Assembly (NCBI RefSeq): GCF_004791165.1
Contig: NZ_SRUZ01000006.1
Location: forward strand, 248,001-312,000
Reading direction: 5' to 3'
DNA from: Mesorhizobium sp. M8A.F.Ca.ET.218.01.1.1
GTDB taxonomy: Bacteria > Pseudomonadota > Alphaproteobacteria > Rhizobiales > Rhizobiaceae
DNA: 64,000 nt
Shown here: positions 16,986 to 24,747 of the stretch, one piece after another
How the letters are laid out: each line of letters opens with the position of its first letter
Numbering within the stretch: position 1 is the stretch's first letter
The notes under the pieces: generated by a model
Told to the model about the DNA's origin: nothing
Database searches by the model: none
The model's input: only the letters and a program-made list of their open reading frames with translations
Translations under genes and position numbers: made by a program

Positions 16986-18374
16986 TTAGATGGCTTCACG
17001 CAGATGAAATGATTTCGGCCTCGTCAGATTGTCGTAGCCGATGGCCGACAGCCCGGCACCCTTGCCGGTGTCCTTGACGCCGGTCCAGACCAGCGCCGGA
17101 TCGAGATAGTCGCAGCGGTTCATGAACACCGTGCCGGTCTCGACCCGGTCGCCGATCGCCACCGCGTGCTCGGTGTCGCGTGTCCAGATCGAGGCGGTCA
17201 GCCCATAGGCGCTGTCGTTCATCAGCGCGATCGCCTCATCGTCGTTGCGCACTTTCATGATGCCGACGATCGGGCCAAAACTTTCCTCGCGCATGACGCT
17301 CATCTGGTGGTCGACTCCGGTCAGCACCTCGGGCGCCAGATAGGGCGAGCCGGGCTGGTCGTTGGCCACCTTCATGTTGATGTGCGCCACCGCACCCTTG
17401 CGCAGCGCCTCGGCCTTCTGCTCGCGGATCAGGTCGGCAAAACGCGCCTGCGCCATCGGCCCCATCGTCGTCGTCTGGTCGAGCGGATTGCCGACGACGT
17501 AGTTCTTCGTCTCGGCGATAAAGCCTTCGACGAATTCGTCATAGACCTTCTCGTGCACATATACGCGTTCGATGCCGCAGCAGCATTGGCCTGAGTTGTA
17601 GAAGGCGCCGTCGACCAGATTGGCCACGGCGTGGTCCATCTTGGCATCGGCCAGCACATAGGCCGGGTCCTTGCCGCCGAGCTCGAGGCCAAGCGTCATG
17701 AAGGTGCCTGCCGCCGCCGTTTCAATGGCGCGGCCGCCGGCGACCGATCCGGTGAAATTGACATGGTCGATCTTGCCCGAACCCAGCAGTTTTTCGGTCT
17801 GGGCGTGATTGAGAACGACGTTCTGGAACACGCCCTTGGGCAGCCCGGCCTTGTCGAAAGCCTGTTGGAAGCGCTCGCCGACCAGCAATGTCTGCGCCGC
17901 ATGTTTCAGGATGACGGCATTGCCGGCCATCAGTGCCGGCACGATGGTGTTGACGGCTGTGAGATAGGGATAGTTCCATGGCGCGATCACCATGACCACG
18001 CCGAGCGGATCCTTCTTCACATAGCGGCGGAAGCCGTCCTTGGGATTGGAAGCCGGCACGGATTTCAGCGCCGCCTCGGCGATCTCGACCATATAGGTGG
18101 TGCGCTCCTTGACGCCGCCGAACTCGCCGCCATACCGAACCGGACGCCCCATCTGCCAGGCGATCTCCGGCACGATCTCGTCTGATTTCGCAACCAGCGC
18201 TTCGAGCATCGCCAGCATGTACTTGCCGCGCTCGACGATCGGCGTCTGCGCCCACTTCTCCTGCGCCGCCTTGGCACGCTCGACCGCGGCATTGATCGCC
18301 TGGTCCGTCGCGACCGGACGCTCGGCATAGATCGAGCCGTCGATGGGAGATTTCAGTTTGACCGTTTCGGTCAT
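16986..18374 (-). CDS. Aldehyde dehydrogenase family protein
   Basis: A 462-residue NAD(P)+-dependent aldehyde dehydrogenase. The motifs are FTGSVAGG (cofactor loop), LELGGKDP with the general-base Glu near residue 230, and GQCCCGIERVYVH with the catalytic Cys near 265. An unusual run of three Cys surrounds the nucleophile. Length and layout fit the succinate-semialdehyde/betaine-type branch. It is translated just before the Fe-alcohol dehydrogenase and after the glutamine-synthetase-like gene, so it probably oxidises a gamma-glutamylated or free amino aldehyde. Confidence 0.9.
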   Translation of the reverse strand: MTETVKLKSPIDGSIYAERPVATDQAINAAVERAKAAQEKWAQTPIVERGKYMLAMLEALVAKSDEIVPEIAWQMGRPVRYGGEFGGVKERTTYMVEIAEAALKSVPASNPKDGFRRYVKKDPLGVVMVIAPWNYPYLTAVNTIVPALMAGNAVILKHAAQTLLVGERFQQAFDKAGLPKGVFQNVVLNHAQTEKLLGSGKIDHVNFTGSVAGGRAIETAAAGTFMTLGLELGGKDPAYVLADAKMDHAVANLVDGAFYNSGQCCCGIERVYVHEKVYDEFVEGFIAETKNYVVGNPLDQTTTMGPMAQARFADLIREQKAEALRKGAVAHINMKVANDQPGSPYLAPEVLTGVDHQMSVMREESFGPIVGIMKVRNDDEAIALMNDSAYGLTASIWTRDTEHAVAIGDRVETGTVFMNRCDYLDPALVWTGVKDTGKGAGLSAIGYDNLTRPKSFHLREAI

Positions 18375-18423
18375 CGTTTAAGTCCTCGCACTTCTGTAAC
18401 AATCGAAAAATCACATGGCTTGG

Positions 18424-18556
18424 CGCTGCCCCTCATCCGCCTGCCGGCACCCTTCTCCCCGTGTAGCGACGGGGAGAAGGGAAACGCTCCAGCGCTGGCA
18501 TCCCTCTCTCACCGTTCTTCACGGGGAGAGGGTAAGGGTGAGGGACGGCGCTAACG
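18424..18556. repeat. Mosaic palindromic intergenic repeat, copy 2
   Basis: The gap between the glutamine-synthetase-like and aldehyde dehydrogenase genes holds a second copy of the element at 633-810. It starts with the same GCCCCTCATCCGCCTGCCGG arm, has the same CCTTCTCCCCG/CGGGGAGAAGG hairpin, and ends with ACGGGGAGAGGGTAAGGGTG. It is shorter because the central part differs. It may stabilise or separate the two halves of the transcript. Confidence 0.75.
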
Positions 18557-18566
18557 TCGTGGCAAT

Positions 18567-19937
18567 CTAGTACCGCTCGAACCCCCTGTGCAGTTCCCAA
18601 TCCGTGATACGGCGGTCGTATTCGAACTGTTCCCACTTTGCCGTGTGGACATAGTGTTCGAGCACATCCTCGCCGAGCGCCTGCTTCAGCATCTTCGACT
18701 TGGCCAGCGTCTCGGTGGCATCGCGCAGCGTCTTTGGGATCTCCGGCAGGCGCGAAGCCTGGTAGGCATCGCCGACGAAAGGTTTTTGCAGTTCAAGCTT
18801 CTCGTCGATGCCGGCCAGCCCGGCCGCGATCAGGGCTGCAAAGGCAAGATACGGATTGAGGTCGGCGCCGCCGATGCGGCATTCCATGCGGATGCCCTTG
18901 GTGCCCTCGCCGCATAGGCGGAAGCCGGCGGTGCGATTGTCCTCGCTCCACATGATCTTGGTCGGTGCGAAGGTGCCGGCCTGGAAGCGCTTGTAGGAGT
19001 TGATGTAGGGCGCCAGGAACCAGGTGAATTCCTTCGCATACTTCAACTGTCCGGCCGCCCATTGCTGGCCGAGTGTCGACAAGGTCCAGTCGGCTTGTCT
19101 GTCGAAGAACAGCGGCGTCTTGCCGTCGGCGCTCCACAGCGAATTGTGGATGTGGCTGGAATTGCCGGCGAGGCCGTAATTGTACTTCGACATGAAGGAG
19201 ATCGCCTTGCCTTCGGACTCGGCGATCTCCTTGGCGCCGTTCTTCAGTATGACGTGGCGGTCGGCCATGTCGAGCGCTTCGGCATAACGCACGTTGATCT
19301 CTTCCTGGCCCGGACCCCACTCGCCCTTGGAATTCTCGATCGGAATGCCGGCGGCTTCCATCTCGTTGCGAAGCCGGCGCATGACGCCTTCTTCCTTGGT
19401 GGTGATGCCGATCTGGTAGTCGCCGATATAGGGCGACGCGGTGTCGAGACCCTGCCAGTGCTTCTTGCGGGCGGAATCGTAGGTCTCGTTGAACAGGTAG
19501 AATTCGAGCTCGGAAGCGAAATAGCCGATATAGCCACGCTCCGTCAGCCGCTTCACCTGCTTCTTCAATATGGCGCGCGGCGAGTGCGGAAGGTCGTCAT
19601 GGGTATGGTGGTCGAGCACGTCGCAGATCACCAGCGCCGTCTTTTCCAACCAGGGAATACACCGCAGCGTCGCAAGGTCCGGCTTCATGACGAAATCGCC
19701 ATAGCCCTTCGACCAGCTTGCTGCCTTGTAGCCCGGCACCGGCTCCATATCGATATCGGCCGCCAGCAGATAGTTGCAGCCATGCGTTTCGTCATGTGCG
19801 GAATCGACGAAGTACTGCGCCAGGAATCGTTTTCCCGCCAGTCGGCCCTGCATGTCGACGATGCATGCCAGCACCGTGTCGATCTCGCCATTGGAGACCG
19901 CTTTCTTCAACTGATCGAACGAGAAATTTCCGGCCAT
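18567..19937 (-). CDS. Glutamine synthetase family protein (probable gamma-glutamyl-amine ligase)
   Basis: A 456-residue member of the GlnA/PuuA/GlnT fold. Visible motifs are the N-terminal DMQGRLAGKRF, the metal-binding SELEFYLF near residue 140, EWGPGQEEINVRYAEALDMAD near 203, the His-containing GNSSHIHNSLW near 260 and NRTAGFRL near 330. Length and the altered ammonia-site region fit gamma-glutamyl-amine ligases such as PuuA better than the true glutamine synthetase GlnA. The ATG at 19937 is chosen because it begins the conserved MAGNFSFDQLKK opening. Neighbours are an aldehyde dehydrogenase, an alcohol dehydrogenase and an APC permease, pointing to gamma-glutamylation of an imported amine. 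Confidence 0.88.
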   Translation of the reverse strand: MAGNFSFDQLKKAVSNGEIDTVLACIVDMQGRLAGKRFLAQYFVDSAHDETHGCNYLLAADIDMEPVPGYKAASWSKGYGDFVMKPDLATLRCIPWLEKTALVICDVLDHHTHDDLPHSPRAILKKQVKRLTERGYIGYFASELEFYLFNETYDSARKKHWQGLDTASPYIGDYQIGITTKEEGVMRRLRNEMEAAGIPIENSKGEWGPGQEEINVRYAEALDMADRHVILKNGAKEIAESEGKAISFMSKYNYGLAGNSSHIHNSLWSADGKTPLFFDRQADWTLSTLGQQWAAGQLKYAKEFTWFLAPYINSYKRFQAGTFAPTKIMWSEDNRTAGFRLCGEGTKGIRMECRIGGADLNPYLAFAALIAAGLAGIDEKLELQKPFVGDAYQASRLPEIPKTLRDATETLAKSKMLKQALGEDVLEHYVHTAKWEQFEYDRRITDWELHRGFERY

Positions 19938-19988
19938 TCCTTTGGCACTCCAGCGCTTGGTCGTTTCGGGCTTGTCATATTGAACGGG

Positions 19989-20021
19989 AAAAAACCGTGG
20001 CGAGCGAACCCGCCACGGTTT
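19989..20021 (-). terminator. Rho-independent terminator after APC permease
   Basis: On the minus strand a perfect 11-bp stem AAACCGTGGCG/CGCCACGGTTT (20011-20021 with 19992-20002) with an 8-base loop is followed by a T-run. It starts 11 bases after the stop of the permease gene. It separates the permease/amidohydrolase transcript from the ligase gene, which may have its own promoter or depend on read-through. Confidence 0.85.
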
Positions 20022-20031
20022 GATTGGCTGT

Positions 20032-21573
20032 TTAGGCGGATTCGCCGACGGCCTTTTCGGCCGCTGCGATGGTCGCCCTGCGCTTGGCGAGTGCCGCCTC
20101 GCCAATGGGCGGCCCCTGGAAGCGGCGATTTTCAACGGCGAACCACAAGACGACGAGCAGAATGATCAACCCAATCGCATAATTGATCAGGATGTCGAAG
20201 GGCGGCTGGATGCCGGCATACATCAACACCAGGACACCAAGCACGGTGATGATGGCGAACGGCTTTGACCAGATGCCGAGCCGGAATGGTCCGAATTCGG
20301 TCCAGCTCTTTCCTTCCGCAAGAAGTCCGGCTGCGATCGGCATGGCATAGGAGACGTAGAGGAAGAGAGCGCAGCCGGCTGCAAGCGCCGCGAAAGCCGG
20401 CGAATAGAGCGTGGCGGCGATCGACAGCACGACGCCGAGCCAGATAGCCGGAACTGGCGTGCGCCAGGTCGGCGAAACCTGCTTCCACAAAGACGACCCC
20501 GGCAGACCCCCGTCACGCGAAAAGGCGAAGATCATACGCGACGTCGAAGTGAGGCCGGCCAGCGCGCACAGATAGTTCGACAGCACGATGGCGATGCCGA
20601 GCAGAGCCTTGAGCCAGGTTGGCGCCGGCAGATTGTTGAACAGGTTGAACCAGGCATTGCCGCCGTCCTTGGCGGTCGCCACGAGATCGGGGCTCGCAAG
20701 GACGAAGGAGACCGCCATGACGAAACCGAAGACGAGAGACCAGAGGACCGCGTGGATCATGCCCCTGGGCACCGCAACGCGGGCATTGTGTGTCTCCTCG
20801 GCAGTGTGCGCCGAGGCGTCGAAGCCGGTGATCGTGTAAAGCGGGTAGAGAAGGCCGATCAGGAAGGCCACCAGCGCCGTGCGGGCCGTCGGAACATAGC
20901 CGCCCCCGAGATCGCCGGTCGTGTTGACGAAGGTCGTCAGTCGCGAAAGGTCGAAACCATGCGCGCCCCAGATCAGGAAGGTCAGCGTCAGCACGACCGC
21001 AACGACGAGGATGAGGTAGCCGGAAAAATCGGTCAATCTCGTTGTCGTCTTGATGCCGAGATGATTGAACAGACCTTGGGTGACGGTAATGATCACGACA
21101 GCCACCGTCTGCTGCCAGAAGCCCCAGGTCGATGTGTCCCAGCCGAAGATCGGACCTGCGACGAGCCCTTGAAACAGCAGGTAGACGCCGACATTCACCG
21201 AGGCGACCACGAAGATCAGGCCGAGCAGGTTGATCCAGGCCGTAGCCCAGCCCCAGCCGCGACCGCCCAGGATCGACGACCAGTGATAGAGGCCGCCGGC
21301 GGTAGGATAGGCCGAGCCGATCTGGCCCAGCGAAGCAGCGACGACAAGGGCGAAGACGCCCCCGATGAGCCAGCCGATGGTCGCCTCGAAACCACTGCCG
21401 GTGGCCATCGCCAGCGGGAAAGACGTAATGCCGCCCGCCAGGATGCAGATAATCGAGAAGGAAATGGCGAAGTTGGAGAAGCCGCTCATGCGGCGAGCCA
21501 ATTCCTGGGCGTAACCCATACTGTGAAGGATTTTTGTGTCCTCCGACTTGTCGGAGTGATCAGGTGTTGTCAT
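20032..21573 (-). CDS. APC superfamily amino acid/choline-type permease
   Basis: A 513-residue inner membrane carrier with 12 predicted helices, of the amino acid/choline transporter (ACT) branch of the APC superfamily. The N-terminal MSGFSNFAISFSIICILAGG and the loop GFDASAHTAEETHNA are hallmarks of that branch, whose characterised members carry GABA, choline or related amines. It lies between an N-formylglutamate amidohydrolase-like gene (23 bp upstream) and the terminator preceding the gamma-glutamyl ligase, so it probably imports the substrate of this pathway. Confidence 0.88.
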   Translation of the reverse strand: MTTPDHSDKSEDTKILHSMGYAQELARRMSGFSNFAISFSIICILAGGITSFPLAMATGSGFEATIGWLIGGVFALVVAASLGQIGSAYPTAGGLYHWSSILGGRGWGWATAWINLLGLIFVVASVNVGVYLLFQGLVAGPIFGWDTSTWGFWQQTVAVVIITVTQGLFNHLGIKTTTRLTDFSGYLILVVAVVLTLTFLIWGAHGFDLSRLTTFVNTTGDLGGGYVPTARTALVAFLIGLLYPLYTITGFDASAHTAEETHNARVAVPRGMIHAVLWSLVFGFVMAVSFVLASPDLVATAKDGGNAWFNLFNNLPAPTWLKALLGIAIVLSNYLCALAGLTSTSRMIFAFSRDGGLPGSSLWKQVSPTWRTPVPAIWLGVVLSIAATLYSPAFAALAAGCALFLYVSYAMPIAAGLLAEGKSWTEFGPFRLGIWSKPFAIITVLGVLVLMYAGIQPPFDILINYAIGLIILLVVLWFAVENRRFQGPPIGEAALAKRRATIAAAEKAVGESA

Positions 21574-21595
21574 GTCAGAATTCCCCTCTTGGTTC

Positions 21596-22414
21596 TTAGC
21601 TGGCCGATTGAACTGACTTTCCGACTGCGCTTCGTCGAGAGCCCTTGGCCTCCTCTGGCTCCAGATTCAAAAAAATGCCCGCAAGCAGATCCGCCCATTT
21701 CCGCTGCCCGGTTTCGCCGGAGATTTCATCGTTGCGGATTTCGATCATCGCGCAGGACAACCCGCGCGAGCGCGCATGCCGTTCGAGCGTGAAATAGACG
21801 CGGTCGGCAGGCGAATAGGGTTCGTTGACGCCGACGGTGACGCCGGCAAGCCGCTGCAGTGCGCCGATCAGCGGCGCCGCCAACCGGCGATCCTCGTCAT
21901 GGATGATGCCGATATGCCACGGCCGGTTGCGGCCCTTGTAAACCGGCGTGAAGGAATGCACGGAGACTAGCCGGGTCTCCTGGCCGCGCGCCAGCCTGTC
22001 TTCGATAATTCCCGCAATCGTGTCGTGGAATGGCTGCCAAGACAAGGCGACGCGCTGCGCACGCTGCTTGTCCGAAAGGCCTGCATTCCCCGGTATGGCT
22101 GTGGTTTCGCTGACCGGCGGCACCAGGTCCGGCGCATCGAGCGGCCGGTTGCAGTCGATGATCAACCGCGAAATGCGGGTTTCGACCAGCGTCGCGTCGA
22201 GCGCCTGCGCCATGCGCAGCGCAACCGGCAGCGCGCCGGGATCCCAGGCGATGTGGCGCGACAGGTCCTCGGCCGCGAGGCCGAGCGTGCCGAATTCGGC
22301 GGGCAGGAAATTGGAAGCGTGGTCGCAGGTCAGTACGAAGGGGCTCGATCCGCCGGGGTTGGTCACCCCCACGGTATCAGACGATGCAGGGCTGGCGGGC
22401 CGTGCTTTCTCCAT
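21596..22414 (-). CDS. N-formylglutamate amidohydrolase family protein
   Basis: A 272-residue zinc-type amidohydrolase of the FGase family, which includes the histidine-pathway enzyme HutG2. Motifs seen are LTCDHASNFLP, RHIAWDPGA, the IDCNRP segment and VSVHSFTP, which carry the family's metal-binding and catalytic residues. No other histidine-degradation gene is nearby. In this context it could hydrolyse an N-acyl or gamma-glutamyl amide formed in the pathway. It is the first gene of the minus-strand block and is transcribed divergently from the RpiR regulator. Confidence 0.85.
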   Translation of the reverse strand: MEKARPASPASSDTVGVTNPGGSSPFVLTCDHASNFLPAEFGTLGLAAEDLSRHIAWDPGALPVALRMAQALDATLVETRISRLIIDCNRPLDAPDLVPPVSETTAIPGNAGLSDKQRAQRVALSWQPFHDTIAGIIEDRLARGQETRLVSVHSFTPVYKGRNRPWHIGIIHDEDRRLAAPLIGALQRLAGVTVGVNEPYSPADRVYFTLERHARSRGLSCAMIEIRNDEISGETGQRKWADLLAGIFLNLEPEEAKGSRRSAVGKSVQSAS

Positions 22415-22560
22415 ACTCTGCCGTCCCCAGGGAGCGCTGTATCGTATGTTACGTATTTTGCCTCATTGCGTCCCTACGGATGATTTCATACAGTTTGTCC
22501 GGCTTTGTCAAATGCGATCTGGGGAAAAGACCATCGGCCGGGCCAAGGGTGGGGAAAACC
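22415..22560. promoter_or_regulatory. Divergent control region between amine-catabolism operon and RpiR gene
   Basis: This 146-bp gap must hold the promoters of both divergent units and probably the operator of the RpiR regulator. It is AT-richer than the flanks around 22440-22500 and has a short inverted repeat CGTA-TGT-TACG near 22447-22457. No longer palindrome is clear, so the operator position is a guess. Confidence 0.45.
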
Positions 22561-23385
22561 ATGATTTCCAACATTGCCGAATTGATCGCCGACCGCATCG
22601 GCACCATGCCCGCCGGCGAACGACGAGCGGCCCAGACGCTGATCGCCAGCTACCCGATGATCGGGCTGAAGACGGTCGCCGAGTTCTCGGCGGCTGCCGG
22701 CGTGTCCTCGCCGACGATCCTGCGTTTCGTCGCCCGGCTCGGCTTCCAGAATTATCCGGAATTCCAGTCGAGCCTGCAGGATGAACTGGCGGCGCAATTG
22801 CAGTCGCCGGCAACCCGCACACTCAATCCGCCCTCGCCCGGCGGCACCGGATCGCCAATGCTGGAAGCGACGCTCGACAACATGCGCGAGACCTTCCGGC
22901 ATCTGTCCGACAAGCAGCTTGCCGACATTGCCACCAGGCTTGCCGAGCGGCGCGGCAAGACATTTCTGATCGGCGGCCGCTTCACCGATCCCCTGGCGCG
23001 CTACATGGCCGCCCACCTCGCCGTCATCCAGCCCGATGTCTTTCACCTCGCCGGACAGGAGAGCATGTGGCGCGACAGGTTGATCGACATGGGCAAGCGC
23101 GACGTGCTGGTGATCTTCGACATCAGGCGCTACCAGGACAGCCTCGTCCGCTTCGCCGAGAAGGCACACCAGCGCGGCGTTCAGATCGTACTGTTCACCG
23201 ATCAATGGCTGTCGCCGATCGCCCGCTTTGCCCGTCATGTCATCGCCGGACGAACCGCCGTGCCTTCCGCATGGGATTCTTCGGCGGCGCTTTTCGTCGT
23301 CGCCGAAACGCTGATCGGCGCCGTCACAAGACAACTCGAGGCCGACGGCGCCCGGCGCATCCGCGAGATGGAAGGCCTGCGTTAG
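22561..23385 (+). CDS. MurR/RpiR family transcriptional regulator
   Basis: A 274-residue regulator with an N-terminal HTH_6 domain (residues 1-77; the helix-turn-helix covers TVAEFSAAAGVSSPTILRFV) and a C-terminal SIS domain from about 125 (FLIGGRFTDPLARYMAAHL) that normally binds a phosphosugar or related ligand. The frame is open upstream, but the ATG at 22561 begins the family-typical ISNIAELIADRIGTMPAGER and has GGTGGGGA ahead of it. It is divergent from the amidohydrolase/permease/ligase block and is likely its regulator. RpiR proteins next to amine or amino-acid genes are common in rhizobia. Confidence 0.88.
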   Translation: MISNIAELIADRIGTMPAGERRAAQTLIASYPMIGLKTVAEFSAAAGVSSPTILRFVARLGFQNYPEFQSSLQDELAAQLQSPATRTLNPPSPGGTGSPMLEATLDNMRETFRHLSDKQLADIATRLAERRGKTFLIGGRFTDPLARYMAAHLAVIQPDVFHLAGQESMWRDRLIDMGKRDVLVIFDIRRYQDSLVRFAEKAHQRGVQIVLFTDQWLSPIARFARHVIAGRTAVPSAWDSSAALFVVAETLIGAVTRQLEADGARRIREMEGLR

Positions 23386-23586
23386 GCGGATCCCGGCCAA
23401 ATTGCATCCGTCCCGACGGGGTGTCCCGACTTCACGTTACCGAGATTTAATGTGCACGATCGCGTGATAATTGCCATAAACCGCTGATATGCGAGGTGCG
23501 GCGTGGCCGGATTTCGCCGCCCGCCCGTACCGTCGCTGTGCCGCTCCTTCGGGAAGGGGCTGACGATTCCTGGAAACCGGAGTGTC

Positions 23587-24747
23587 ATGCGCACCTCAAA
23601 GCAAATTGTCGTTGCGCTTGTGATCGTGGTCGTCGCTGCGGCTGCCTGGGCGCGCTTCTATCCCGGAGCTCCCGAAGTGCTGGCGCGTTGGGGGATAGAC
23701 TGGGCCTATGCGGCGACGCCTACGGCCGGAAACAGTGCGGCCGACGCGAGACAGGCCGGCAATCGCAATGGCCCCCGGCAGGTCGACGTCGTCGCTTTGC
23801 CTGCCGGCACGGCCACCATCAACGACCGCCTGCAGGCGATCGGCACCGGCCGCGCCAACGCCTCGGTGACTGTCAATCCCTATAGTTCGGGCCGCCTTGC
23901 CGAACTGCTGGTCGAATCCGGCAGCCATGTCGACAAGGGGCAGATCATCGCCACGCTCGATTCCGAGACGGAGATCATTGCCCAGAACCGGGCCAAGCTC
24001 GCCCTGCAGGACGCGCAAGCCAAGCTCGACCGCGTCAAGTCGCTGCGCGCCTCCAACGCCGCCACGCCGGTCGCGGTCGCCGATGCCGAAGTGGTGCTGG
24101 CCGGCGCCAAGCTGGCGCTTCAGGATGCCGAGCTTGCGCTGCAGCGTCGCTCGATCCTGGCGCCGATATCGGGCACCGTCGGCATCCTGCCGATCTCGGC
24201 CGGCAACTACGTGACCAACCAGTCGGCGATCGCCACGCTGGACGACCGGTCCTCCATCCTGGTCGATTTCCAGGTGCCCGAACGCTTCGCCGCCGCCGTC
24301 AAGGTCGGCGCGCAATTGACGGCGACGCCGATCGCCAATCAGAGCAACGCCTATACCGGCACGGTGTCGGCGATCGACAATCATATCGACGAAAAGAGCC
24401 GCACCCTCCTGGTCAAGGCCAAGATCGCCAACCCGGCCGACTCGCTGCGCGCCGGCATGTCGTTCTCCATCACCATGAAATTCCCCGGCGAGACCTATCC
24501 CGCCGTCAGCCCGCTTGCGATCCTGTGGGGATCGGACGGTGCTTATGTCTGGCAGGTCGAGGACGGCAAGGCCAGGCGGTTGCCGGTTCGCATCATCCAG
24601 CGCAACACCGAAACCGTGCTGATCGACGCGGAGATCAGCCGCGGCGACATGGTTGTCACCGAGGGCACCCAAAATGTCAGCGAAGGCGGCGAGGTTCGCA
24701 TCGCCGGCCAGGAGCAGCGCGCCGCCACCGCCGCGGAAGGCTCATGA
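23587..24747 (+). CDS. RND efflux periplasmic adaptor (membrane fusion protein)
   Basis: A 386-residue HlyD/AcrA-type adaptor. It has an N-terminal membrane anchor (QIVVALVIVVVAAAAWARFY), a biotinyl-lipoyl half-motif (VESGSHVDKGQIIATLDSE), a coiled-coil hairpin around residues 120-170, the lipoyl second half (RRSILAPISGTVGIL) and a beta barrel. There is no lipobox. The ATG at 23587 is chosen since it starts the basic residues before the anchor and is preceded by GGAG. It joins the inner membrane pump encoded immediately downstream to an outer membrane channel, which is not in this window. Confidence 0.9.
   Translation: MRTSKQIVVALVIVVVAAAAWARFYPGAPEVLARWGIDWAYAATPTAGNSAADARQAGNRNGPRQVDVVALPAGTATINDRLQAIGTGRANASVTVNPYSSGRLAELLVESGSHVDKGQIIATLDSETEIIAQNRAKLALQDAQAKLDRVKSLRASNAATPVAVADAEVVLAGAKLALQDAELALQRRSILAPISGTVGILPISAGNYVTNQSAIATLDDRSSILVDFQVPERFAAAVKVGAQLTATPIANQSNAYTGTVSAIDNHIDEKSRTLLVKAKIANPADSLRAGMSFSITMKFPGETYPAVSPLAILWGSDGAYVWQVEDGKARRLPVRIIQRNTETVLIDAEISRGDMVVTEGTQNVSEGGEVRIAGQEQRAATAAEGS

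Noticed and set aside
21596..22414. Histidine utilisation gene hutG
   Set aside because: No hutH, hutU or hutI nearby; the neighbours point to amine metabolism.
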